Source of the DNA: Melastoma dodecandrum
Taxonomy: Eukaryota > Streptophyta > Magnoliopsida > Myrtales > Melastomataceae
Direction: 5' to 3'
DNA: 64,000 bases
Assembly (NCBI GenBank): GCA_029817715.1
Contig: JARUPY010000602.1
Span: 823,501 to 887,500 of the forward strand
Below, piece after piece: positions 12,270-23,634 of this stretch (positions within the stretch are counted from its first letter, which is position 1; each line of letters opens with the position of its first letter). The position numbers were made by a program, and so were the translations under genes. Under the pieces are notes generated by a model. It saw only the letters and a list, made by a program, of their open reading frames with translations, was not told the DNA's origin and ran no database searches.

Positions 12270-15200
12270 ATGTCACTCGCTTTGCAATCTCCGTCTTCTT
12301 CCTCGTCCCTCATCCGGCAGGTCCGGGTGCTCTCTCCTCGATGCAACCGCATCTCACGGTTAGTTAGTTACTGAAGTTTACTTCTGTTCCCGATCTCCGC
12401 AGGACGGGAAGAGGCTGAGCTCGAAGGTGCTCCTCCCGCCGCCGAGGCTGGCGATCGGTGGCAGCCGTTCCGGATACCTGCCTACTCTGATCCGTGCCTC
12501 TCATAACTCATCCTCCGTCGACACAGGTGCGTCGGAGGTGATGTCGATGTGGTTTGGTTGGAGATTGGTGGAGGTTGGGAGGTGATCCTGTTAATGTTCT
12601 TCTGTGAAAGGTTTGAGCACGGAGTTGGATTCGGTGTCTGCTTTCAGCGAGATCGTTCCTGATACCATCATCTTCGATGACTTCGAGAAGTATGTATTGT
12701 TTTGATCTTTATCTTTTGGTGACAGTCGGATGGTTGTGAATGTTTGGTTAGGTGACAAATGCAATTGCTTCCTCCAATTCAGTCCGTTGCATCCTTTTGA
12801 ATAAGTTAACTTGTTTTCAGCGAGACTGGTAACAGTGAGCTTAAATTTCTCTTTGATGGACTGATTCCAATGACCCAACCATTTCAAATATTGTTAGAAC
12901 TCCAGGATGGCTTGACAATGTATCGTTATTTTCCATTGCATTTCTGGCCTTCATTTAAATCCCTTTCTTTTCAGTTGATATAGGGTGAATGCTGCCTTTT
13001 TTTCGCCTTGTGATTTACAGATTTCCTCCAACTGCTGCAACAGTTAGTTCATCTCTTCTCCTGGGGATATGTAGTCTCCCTGACACGATTTTCAGGGTGA
13101 ACTTTCAGAATTTAACTTGCTTAATCTATGTGTGTTAGTCAAATTGAGTATTCATATGCTTCTATTCATGCACTTTCTGTTTAGAATGCTGTGGATATGG
13201 CACTGGCTGATACAGAGTGCTACAGATTGGAGAACAATGAGCTGAGGTTATCCTGTTTCGCCAATAAGGTTCCCACCTTTCTCTCTATTGCGCCCTTTTG
13301 TTGGGCAACTTTGACATTTCTATACTCCTTTTTCTTAGCAAGTAAGAATGATAAGACTACCTGTTTATCTTCATAGTCGTCCTTTTTATGCGTGAAATAG
13401 TGAATGTTGCATCTCTTGTTCTCTTCCTTGGCTATGCCTTTAGTGTTCCAGGCCTAAATTCTGAAACACCTCATTTTACGCAGGCATTAGTGAATGTTGG
13501 TGGCGATATGGCCAAACTTGTCCCTGGCAGAGTATCAACTGAAGTAGATGCTCGTGTTGCTTATGACACTCTCGGCATCATTAGGAAGGTAGTTCAGTTC
13601 AACCATCTATTTTCCCTCTGTCGAGTGGGGCTACACAATGCCATTCACGCAGAATAAGCCCTGGACTGGTTTTGTTGGTTGCATGCTTAATGTATATCAT
13701 CCCTTATTACTATGAACAAACTACTTGAAGATCACTGTGATCTAGAGGTGCTTCTTGGAATTTGATGTGATGCTCGTGTGAAACTTATGTAGGTGAATGA
13801 CTTGTTGAAGCTGTACGGACAAATCGACGTGCCTCCAGAGCGTTTACTGTTTAAAATTCCTGCCACCTGGCAAGTAAGTACATAATAGAGAATGTCCGTA
13901 CATGAATTTGTGAATATTCATGTGCCTGTGAATTTGTCTGACTGAGAGGGTAATTTGTTGCTTCTAATCAGGGCATTGAAGCCTCTAGGTTGCTAGAATC
14001 TGAGGGCATACAAACACATCTTACTTTTGTGTACAGGTAGTAAATTATTAGGTCGGCTTCCCATCTTTTTATCGCAGTCTTCTGTGAATATCATGATGAA
14101 TCTGAATCTCCTTGTCAGTTCACTTTTACACCTATTTGGTTTCTTACGTGGTACATCTTCAGCTTTGCTCAAGCGGCAGCAGCTGCACAAGCAGGAACCT
14201 CTGTAATTCAGATTTTTGTTGGTCGCATTCGGGTAGTTGATGCTGTTCTTTCTGGAAGATTATTTCCAAATGCAACCTGTTATATATTGATTTAGAACCT
14301 GTTTACTAGGACTGGGCTCGCAATCATTCTGGTGATCCTGAGATAGATGCTGCTCTTAGAAGAGGGGAAGATCCCGGACTGTCGTTGGTTTGTAATCATA
14401 TTTCTTCAGTTCATTTAATCCAGCATTGATTGTAAACCGGTAGAAATAGTACATGACAGTTCCTAGGCTCTGTTTCATCCAATATTTGGCAGTCTTTTAA
14501 ATTTTTTGCAGAGTACCATTTACATCCGAATAGTTGAGTTATCGGTGAAACTTTTGATTGACATGCAGATCACAAGGGCTTATAAATACATCCACAAGTA
14601 TGGACACAAATCTAAACTGATGGCTGCAGCAGTTCGAAACAAGCAGGATTTATTCAGTTTGTTGGGGTACTTCTACATACCTGGTTTTACCCCCCCACCC
14701 ATGTGCATGTAACATTAGTTTGTTATTAGCATATATAACTGTGCATTTTAATCAAAGTTGTTCACGATTCGTTGTCAAAACCAATCTAATTGTGTTTCTC
14801 GATTTTACTAGAGTAAAACGGGGAGGTTTGTGTGGATTTTTCTCCTTTGATGGATAATGGTGTTGATCAGATGCCTTATCAAACGGGGAGTCGACCTTGC
14901 TTCTTTCTCTTGGTTTATTCCTTGTGCAGGGTGGACTACATAATTGCACCTCTGAAAGTGCTGCAGTCTCTCAAGGACACCGTCACTGCTCCTGATGAAA
15001 AATATTCCTTTGTCAGGAGATTATCTCCAGAGTCTGCCGCTAACTACAACTTTACCCAAGAAGAGGTATGCCTCTGAAATCTTTTCCGATGTCAAGAAGA
15101 AACTCGATGGAGATCTTCTAGCTGGTTCAGGATTTTATCCAGTTAATGGGTCCTTGTGGTGGCTTATGCAGCTCATGAAGTGGGACCAGCTGAGCCTCGC

Positions 15201-15318
15201 GTCGGCAATGGGACCTGCTTCGGTCCATCTGCTGGCTGCAGGACTAGATGGGCATGTAACTCAAGCCAAGAGAGTGGAGGAGTTGTTCGGCAAGATCTGG
15301 CCCCCTCCCAACTTGTGA
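12270..15318 (+). CDS. transaldolase, chloroplast type (At1g12230-like)
   Basis: Thirteen exons: 12270-12320, 12403-12526, 12611-12689, 13021-13096, 13185-13268, 13484-13588, 13793-13873, 13972-14036, 14163-14232, 14310-14387, 14569-14666, 14930-15065 and 15172-15318. All later junctions are GT-AG and in phase, giving 397 residues. The first ~55 residues are Ser/Arg-rich and look like a transit peptide. The body is a TIM-barrel transaldolase: the Schiff-base lysine is about K194 in LLFKIPATWQG, followed by HLTFVYSFAQAAAAAQAG and the conserved C-terminal block ending LFGKIWPPPNL. It would interconvert sugar phosphates in the non-oxidative pentose phosphate pathway in plastids. The donor of exon 1 is uncertain: 12320 (CAG|GTCCGG) keeps frame with the good acceptor at 12402; a stronger-looking GTTAGT at 12359 needs a later acceptor near 12419. 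Only the transit peptide is affected. Confidence 0.92.
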
Positions 15319-18024
15319 TTATACTCTTCCTAAACTTTCCCAGAGCTTTTTGATCAGTGCAAATAACATTAAGTAATGTTTGGCACATGAAATGCTGTTT
15401 CTGTATTCTGTTTCAACTAGACATCTTCGCTCTTTGGTGGGAGCAACCATGCAAAAAACGTCAGGCGGTGGAGATCAATAAGAGAGCCTTCATCAAAGTT
15501 CTATTTGGGTATTCCGTTTGGTTACCAGTGGTTATGACCCGCCCATATATTCATTATTCATGGAATATGGTAAGTAAAATATCAAAATTAAAGACGCGGC
15601 AACTGTCTCGTGGTTTTAAACGTATCCCTTAGCTGTCCTTGAAGATCCTCGAACCAATATCTTCTACCAGCTTTTATCGTCTAGGCATTCCTTAAGCTAC
15701 TGCTACACCCAACTCATCGATGGATAAACCGCTGCGAATTTGATGGTTCCTGCAAAGTATATGCATTCGTGTCGAACTCCCACGCGCATGCCGCCTGGGG
15801 GGGTATTCCCTGGGAGGATGAGTAGCTTAGGATACACTTCTACCATGTTGTCTTTGCACCCAAGTGAAAGGACAAAGGCCAGTGCATAACAACAATGAAT
15901 TTGTCTCCTCTTTCGGGTAACTAACTTCCCAATAAATCCTTGTAAGATATTTGTGTCCTAACCTGTGGACGGACAATGTGGTCCGAAAATTCAGCCTGAG
16001 TAATGCCTCAGACATGTGATTAAGAATGATTTAATTACTCCCCCCCCCCCTAAAATCAATCATTCCTTCCAAATCATTGTCTCCCCCAACATCTTCTTTG
16101 GTGCGTCATGCGTGTACTTTCATTTCTTTTGTCTCCATGAATCGGAATAACACGCCAAGATTTCATAAACAGTCCGACGTTTCGAGAAAGAAACGCTATA
16201 GTCGTTATGTTTTTATCATTTCGAATGTATACACCACGAGTACGAAGTAGACTCATAGTACATACGTAAAGGGACTATCATTACGAGTAGTTTAGAGATG
16301 TAGTAGCAAGACGGATTCCCATCATGTACGACGATGTTTTTCGTTCCTAAGGTTCAGTAGATGGCCCATGAATTCGATGAACAGAATGATGGATACGCAC
16401 CTCGACGCCTCACATGGGGTTTGTCTTCTGGCTCCAAATGATTTCATTTCCAACTTACATTAATATTACTTGAACTCTATCAACATTTATCATCCATCTC
16501 TGTCTCTGTCCCCATCAGCCGTAATAAAATTGTTTTTAACTCCCCGAAAGACAATCACGACGACGACAAACATTGTGGAAACCCTTAAGTCAAGTCAGGA
16601 AGTAATAAATAGTATAAGGTTTGGATCAGTTTTGACCATGAAGATGAGAAGGGGGGCACGCCCCAATCATGATGTCTCTCCATTGCCTTCAAAGGGATAC
16701 AGACTTAATGATCATTATCCCCCTTTTCTTTCTTTTTTTTTTTTTATTTTTGGCTACTTTGAAGAAAGACATCTCATCACGACATTCATCCGCTGCCCCG
16801 GGAATTCGGACCAGGTCCCTGTTCCTGTTCTCATTTTTAAGTTGGGTAGTAGTATTTAAGCTGGAGGGTAGTTGCGTTGCTCCGAGACTCTGGCCGAAGC
16901 GCATCCCATCGGAACCCCGAAGAAAATCATTCCTAGACATAACCACAGACGATTATCAATGTAGGGTTCCTTTCTTTCCTCTTCTTATTTGATATTTTCC
17001 CAGGGTCTGAGTTGGTCGCATTTCCCCTCGCAACGGCTAGACTACGGCATCCGAGTGCGACAGTGGAAGGAGTTGGTTCCTATGGGAACTGAGCTGTGGG
17101 AGTTCAAATGGAGAACGAGAAGGTTTGTATTCTTCAAACATTTTCTCGCATTGTTTTCGTTTCCAGGAAAGGAACTATGCGAATAAAGATGAAACGGGCG
17201 AGGCTCCCATCATCGGTTTTTAATAGGCTTAATCGGAATCTGATACTATATTAGAATATGGGACCGGTCTATATGCCGAGCCCAACATACAAGCCCAACG
17301 GGTTTCTACTATAAAACTAATTGGCAGGAGCCCACTTAAACTTATTTACAAGGTCGGATTCCTTTACCTTTCCGACGTGAGAGTTGGATTTGCCCCATTT
17401 TGGTGGCAACCCCTTGCATATGTGTGTTTATCGTACATATAGCATTGGCAAATCTTCCCCTTCTTGTCCGTTTTTCTTGTCACGAAACCCTTCATGGTAA
17501 GATTTCTAATGTAAGGACACTACTGACGTCTCGTGCATTCAAGCGTTCGAGTAGCATGAGGCCTCAACACCATTGGTCGGGTCAAGCGCATTGGTCGCGG
17601 CCGAGGAAATGTTCCTTTTCCTTTTTCTCAAACAACACAATCCCAGTTCAGTTTCGATCTTGGAAAACTCCATAAGGTAGAAAGAACGCATTTCATATTC
17701 ATGGTAGAGAAACAACAACGTGATCTATGTAAATATATCACTGGGGTGCATATGACGTGAAGCCCCCTTTTCAGACAACAATAACATTGTCGGTCAGTGA
17801 CAATGCGATAAGCACGTCAAGGCATTTCACAATACCATGCCTCACGATTGACGTTCGTCTAGGTCTAGCAAATTGCTTAACACCAAGGGATGAGTCATAT
17901 ATTTGTATGTCCAACGAACGGTTAGCTTCGGGGAGCATCGCCGTAGTCGCAGTATTATTATGTACATCCGAGGATTATGTCCCGCCTATAATTAGTATGA
18001 ATGCCCTCATATTGTCCTTTATTA
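15319..18024. other. intergenic spacer, no gene seen
   Basis: About 2.7 kb between the transaldolase and NAC genes, which converge here. Open frames such as 16470-16859 and 17757-18233 show no family signature. A C run at about 16041-16050 is the only notable repeat. The end nearest 18024 should include the NAC 3' UTR. Confidence 0.5.
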
Positions 18025-19365
18025 TCACTTCCACAGATCAATCTGGCTGCAGATGGTCGCCGAGGCAGACGATGAAGCGAAATCCGGTGGGATCTCTGAC
18101 AAGCTTCTTGATTCCACGTTCATCTCCTCTCCAACATGATATGAGTTTGAGTTTGAGTACTGGGAATCTTTCGAGGCATTGTCGTGGCTCAGTTGTGATG
18201 CCACAAACTTATCTAGGACGCGCCAGTCAGTGACTTGGTCGGTGGAAGCATGCTCTTGTCCATTGTCATTATTGTTGTCGTTGCCGTTGAATAGCACACT
18301 CATATTCGGCTGCAGAATCTGCCGGATTATTTGATCATCCTGGGCGGCAAGTGACGTCCTTTCATATGTATAAGGAATCAAAGAGCGGCAAGCTGCAGGG
18401 AGCTTGGGGCTTTCCAATGGAGGCAGTTGAAGGAAAGATTCGTTGGGCATCACGGATTGTACATCGAGCTCCTGCTTACAGGAGTTCTGATGGTGGTAGG
18501 TCTGGTAAGGTTGAAGGAGTCGCCTCGCAGAGTCGAAGTCCGGCACAAACATGACTTGATCTTCGTACCAGCATGGCGAATCATAATCGCCCATCCTCCT
18601 CATTGTTGTGATCCTTTTCTTGAAAACTCTACACACCACCCACCCTTCCTCCTGTCGAAGCAGACCAGAAATAATCGTGACCGGCTGTCCAAATGGCTTT
18701 CAAACAAAATCGTAATGGCTTGCCTGAGGGGGAGCATTTTCATTTGTCTCAAACCGGTACTCGTGCATGATCCAATCTGACTTTTGCCCGTTTGGTGCTC
18801 GTCCTTTATAAAAAACCAAGGTCTTCCTCATACCGACGAGGCTATTCTTTGCGTATATCGCCTTGTCTCTGCCGGTAGCCTTCCAAAACCCAGCTTTTGT
18901 GGCCCTATTTGTGCGAGTCCCGGTTGGATACTTCTTGTCCTTGTGGCTGAAGAAGTACCATTCACTTTGCTCTTCCGTTCCTATCCTACAAAGTTCTGTA
19001 TCAAAATCAACGAAAGAGTCAGTTTTCTACGACACAAAAGTTATCTAGACGACTTTCCTAACGGTCGATGAACAATGAAAATGAAGATTCAGATGATGTT
19101 ATGATTTTGTACCTTAGCACTTACATCATCGAGCGACATGAAATCACATAATGCCCGAACTATCAACATGTAATTTTATTTCGATATGTTTGGATCGATA
19201 TCTACCTTGAAGATCCCATGGCTCAATTTTATAAAGATCAACATCCTTGATGACGTCCAAATCGATCCCCTTCGACGCAACTTTCTTCCTCAGGTAATAG
19301 TCAACAAGTTCTTCATCCGTGGGGTGAAACCTGAAGCCAGGCGGCACGCGGGTGAAGGAATTCAT
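18025..19365 (-). CDS. VND: NAC transcription factor, VASCULAR-RELATED NAC-DOMAIN (VND) type
   Basis: Three exons (complement): 19206-19365, 18724-18995 and 18025-18651; 352 residues. The NAC domain runs from about residue 7 to 160 and shows subdomains [68 protein letters not shown], then [12 protein letters not shown]. The C-terminal region has the VND mark [14 protein letters not shown] and ends [11 protein letters not shown] proteins switch on secondary wall and xylem vessel programmes from the nucleus. Intron 1 is GT-AG. Intron 2 (18652-18723) appears to begin with GC in the context CAG|GCAAGC, at the position conserved in NAC genes (after ...PPQ). A GT donor 21 bases further in would also keep frame and add seven residues. 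The start [10 protein letters not shown] fits relatives, but the frame stays open upstream to 19626. Confidence 0.92.
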
Positions 19366-19379
19366 GCTCTCCAAAGGAC

Positions 19380-19664
19380 TTTCGTGACCTGCAAATTTGC
19401 GGCATATTATTCTCGTATATCGTGTCGATGATTGCTTTTGATAAGAAGCCATCGGATCGAAGTCATCTACTTGATTGATGAACACCGTCATCATGTAAAA
19501 TGTAACATGGTACCGCAAAAAGCATAATTGTACCAAAGCGAAATGATGAAAGTTCGTATTTTCTCCCACGGGAACACGGTTCTCGCATGAACAATGACAA
19601 AAAATGAGAAGAATATCGGAATCCATATTGGAAGATATGAATGGTTACAGATTGAAGACAATCG
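19380..19664 (-). promoter_or_regulatory. 5' leader of the NAC gene, with possible leader intron or N-terminal extension
   Basis: The minus-strand frame of the NAC start codon has no stop up to an ATG at 19626, so an unspliced transcript could encode an 87-residue extension. An acceptor-like site (ATTTGCAG) at about 19392 makes a leader intron more likely, removing that extension. The extension itself has no recognisable domain. Confidence 0.35.
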
Positions 19665-19672
19665 TATTTATA
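19665..19672 (-). promoter_or_regulatory. TATA-like box upstream of the NAC gene
   Basis: On the minus strand the octamer reads TATAAATA, about 300 bases before the proposed ATG at 19365. It would place transcription start near 19640 and the upstream ATG at 19626 just inside the transcript. It could be one of several promoters. Confidence 0.4.
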
Positions 19673-22600
19673 CGAGCACTAACGCATACAATATCGGTCG
19701 ATATCGGCCATAATGAATTAGTTTGAACAAAACAAAGCGTTTATCCATGACAAATCGATCTTACAATCGAAGGAAAAGAACAAAGAAAAGCATATGTGAG
19801 CCCCAAATAATATCGAACCAAAGCCGAGAATGTAAAACAGGGTTAGCGCATCCGATCTAAGCCTTTTTATGTTACCTTTCTAAGAAGAATTGTTGCTAGG
19901 CTATATGTTTCCCACTTTTATATGAAATGGTCACTCTAAAGCTTGCATCTCAAGCCTCCTCGTGCTCGATCAAATTATTATCCATCAGGTACAACATTTT
20001 CATCTTCCTTTTTTAGCACTTGGTGTAGAATCAACGTGCCAAAAACATTGAACAAGAAGAAGGAAAGATCCGAACAAAACAAAAGAGCTAGAGTTGGAGA
20101 ATATAGAAAGGATCTCGAAACCCTGGACAAGAACATATAGATCTGAAGGAACTGACAAATGACCCGAGTACCTCTTCCTTTCGAAGTCCACTGTTTTCAG
20201 CACGGGAAAGACTCTGGAAGAAATAAAGCCGAGGGACGAGGTATGTTCTCGAGCCCGAAACCCTCCTGAGGAACACAGAAAAGAGAGCTTCCTTCCTGTA
20301 GGAGAGGTTCCTCGTCTGTATAGGTCAGATCCCGGGACGAAGAAGAATGAAGGATGAAGAAAAGTGTGTGTGGGGGAGAGAGAGAGAGTGAGAGAGGAAA
20401 AGATTGGTAGGAGGTTTTGGGAATGGGGAAGAGATGGGTGTGGGGGGGTTATAACAAAAGGGAGAGGAAGAAGGGAATGCCCTAAAGCTTTTTTAAAAAA
20501 AGAAAACCTACCAGACACTGGATGGCGACCATTTTCTTTCTTTCATTTTTTTCCTTTGGGAATGAATGTGGTTGGAGGCATACACATTAAAGCGGCTATT
20601 CACTCGCACGACCTAAAAGGAATCATTCGGAGTGACAACAACTAAGAAACCACAGCAACACTTGACCCCCATTCACTAATTTACTTCCCTCTCCATTCTC
20701 TAGATTGTTTCCCGAAATGGAGCTTTTTTTAAGAGTAAAAGTTAAAAAAAATAAAGAACACACAAATGGGTAAGTAAATTCTTTGGGAGGGTGTGGTGTT
20801 GTGTTGTACCAAAGGGGCACGAGTAGTCGGGATAAAAATAACATTATCCGAAACATCCGTTCACGCCCCCCCCCCCCCCTCTCCTCAATTTAATAAAAAC
20901 TACATGTTCTCTTTACTTTTTCTACCCCATAGTAATGTTAATGTTACATACTTACCCATCTGGTGTTTCCATCTACACATTATATGTTGGTGGGATCTTC
21001 ACCTTCTTCTTCTTCTTCTTCTTCTGTTCTTTTCATCATCATCAAGAACCGACCGACCGACCCCTTGGACAATACGATCGCGACATCTCTCCGAATGTAT
21101 GCGACCACCCAAACCACCTCAACCACATCAATAATAAATCCCAGTCCCCCAAGAGGTAATTATGACCCAAGATTACGCTCCTATATACGTTCTTACTAAT
21201 AGTTTCGAACTGTCTTTTTTTTTTCCCTATACCGGACAAAAAGTTTCACAGACAACGAGGAAAAGGTGGTGAACATTGAATGGGAGCCGGCGATGGTGGC
21301 AAGTGGACAATCAAACAAAATGAGAGATGGAGAAGAAGTGGGGCAGGGAGACATTTAATGATGGGGGGGGGGGGGGGGGGGGGGGGCGGTTGAGAAGGGA
21401 GTGATGACGTGGCGGGTGGTGGTCCGGCGTGAGTTGGCCAAACCCAAACCCAAGGCCGAATCATTTCATTTTTTCATCTTTGTTCACTTCGTCGGTCAAA
21501 CACTAGATGAACATATTATATGTACCGCTTGTTGGTATGCTATTATTACAGACATAGACATGAAGATGATTCTTGTTTCGGATCTATCAAATTGCTCTAT
21601 GAGTTTTATACGAGTTCTTTCTGTAAATGATGATCGGCATTTGGCACTCTCTAGTGAGAAGAGTCGATTAAACCCTCTTGATCAGGCTGGATATTCGCCA
21701 AAGGGCTAGGGAGGGGACTTTGGAGTTAAGGGTGGTAAATATCCAAACACAAATAGTTTTTTCTTTTTTTTGGGGAACAAGTACAGAAGTAAAGCAAAAG
21801 TCTTGGACGTTTGTCATCCCTCCTCGATCGGACCCAACCAACTCCCACTTCGTGCTCGAGTGTGTCGATTGACCATTTGTTGTACCTCTTTTGATATCAC
21901 ATTCACTACTACCGACAAGAAAGATAAAAGAGAGATAAAACCAAGGTGTTTAGGAGTGCTTGTCTTTTCAAATAACGTTGTTGGATGTCCGGAAAGCTAA
22001 AAGACCCCACTTATATCGTCGCTCGTCGTTCTACAAGTTTGGTCTTTGTCCGATTCTTGAAGGCGGTGAAAAGAATGTGTAAAAAGGATGGAAACAAAGT
22101 AACTTGGAAGATGCGTCGAAAGTAACTAAACCCCAGCCACACGATCATATCATGCTTTCGGACCCAACCACAGCAAGCAACCACCACCCCCCTCAGAAAC
22201 AATGTGATTGATGTTGTGGGATTTGATGTATTTGGGGGGAGGGGTGGTAATTGATACTAATAGGGTGATTAATACTAGATAGGGTGATAAGTGAACCTCC
22301 CCCAACCAAAAGGACAAGAGGGAATCCACCTCATATCACATGGTTCTTCTTCTTCTTCTTCTTCTTCTTTTGGTGCACATCCCAACCAGGGCCCTAGCTG
22401 TGGCCATCATTCTTCTTCTACAGGACGATGGCTTATCGTCTAAGATAACGGCTGGTTGAGAGATCATGACGATGCATCCGTGTTTAAAATGTTACATATC
22501 TTCATCACATGATTTCGCTCCTACCATTATTCGTTATTTTGATAGAGGGTTCAATTAAGCTTATAGATCCTATCTTATATGCACTAAATAGGGCACTCTT

Positions 22601-22719
22601 GCCAAAGAACCGTTAGATCTGGTGCGTGCTCGATTCCTCATTCCCTTCCAATGTGGACTGAAATCACTTTAAGCGGCACGAGTTCCATGATGTGGTTTCT
22701 ACACTTGATAGGTACAGTA
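19673..22719. other. intergenic spacer with simple repeats
   Basis: No supported gene. Content includes a GA-rich block (20370-20410), a C run at about 20865-20879, a (CTT)n tract at about 21004-21024, a 24-base G run at 21363-21386, and a second (CTT)n tract at about 22347-22370. The minus-strand frame 20000-20518 has no domain and may be leader or promoter sequence of the NAC gene. Confidence 0.5.
21363..21386 (+). repeat. poly-G tract of 24 bases
   Basis: An uninterrupted run of 24 G residues, followed by C. On the complementary strand it is poly-C. Runs of this length can form G-quadruplexes and are error-prone in sequencing, so the exact length is uncertain. Confidence 0.9.
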
Positions 22720-22912
22720 CGTTAAACTATATAATATAAATCAATGCTCACTTAACAGCTTAAGTATTTAGGTCAAACGGTTACGTTTCTTCATGTTATC
22801 AGCGCGGTCAACCTTGAACCAAAGTCTTAGAGCCAAAGATGTCAACCCGATTCGACTCGAGAGGACGTGTTAAACTATATAGTATAAGCCGAGCATCACC
22901 TAACAATAATAC
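22720..22912 (+). mobile_element. degenerate TRIM/SMART miniature LTR element
   Basis: A decayed relative of the intact element at 35848-36139. A left terminal repeat at about 22720-22793 shares the blocks AACAGCTTAAG and TTTAGGTC. It is followed by a damaged initiator-Met tRNA primer site (TGTTATCAGCGC where the intact copy has TGGTATCAGAGC). A shortened internal region holds the shared words CCTTGAACCAA and AGAGCCAA. A second terminal repeat starts at 22868 (TGTTAAACTATATAG) and loses similarity after about 22910. It has no coding capacity, as expected for TRIMs. I could not identify a target duplication. Confidence 0.7.
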
Positions 22913-23634
22913 CGGGACAATGCTTCTTCCTCCTCGTGTAGACGAGGCTTATGCAATTGCCTTTCAAAGCCTGTCCTAGTGGAAACCAAGTGGAAAGGTC
23001 CCGGAACGTATGATTGTTCGCGGATTCGAGCCTGCTCACGAGACCGGGCATGCTCGAGATTTCTTTCTCAATCACTTGGTTATATCATGAGGTAATAGAT
23101 AATGCAGGGCATGTGATGACATGATGATTCCAATACTTCATTCGATCGGTATTACCTGGCGACGTTTTTAATTTATTTCTTAGGGGTTATGTCCGAAACG
23201 GGAACATTGTAACATTACGGCGATTATAACCATGATTAGGTGTTGGTTTACATGCACGCTTCGTAATAATAAAACCCCAATTACTGCGAAGATTAGAGGG
23301 AAACGAGAGAACGTGGACAAATTATAATTATTACTAACCCCAAAAAAATGGTATTAGCGGGTGGGCAGATGTTAACGTTGGGGACACGTGTGTGGTTGGT
23401 TCAGATTAATTTGGGAGTTTAGGACTATAGAAATGAATGTGGGTGTTGTAAGAAGGGCAGGAATGTGTCATAAGAATGGCTCAAATTATTGGACCAGCCC
23501 CGATTCGACAAACTTTCGTGCTCTTCTTGCCAACTGACGCGCCATTCTTTTACTAAGTAAAATCTAATCCGTGTGTTTTTGCTTTCTAGAGATGTTCTTA
23601 TCCATTTTCACGTTTCGTTTCTTTCGTTCAGGCA
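22913..23634. other. intergenic spacer
   Basis: No gene or repeat recognised. The right end should contain the 3' UTR of the minus-strand vacuolar processing enzyme. Confidence 0.5.

Noticed and set aside
20000..20518. 172-codon minus-strand frame upstream of the NAC gene
   Set aside because: No domain; composition fits pyrimidine-rich leader or promoter DNA.
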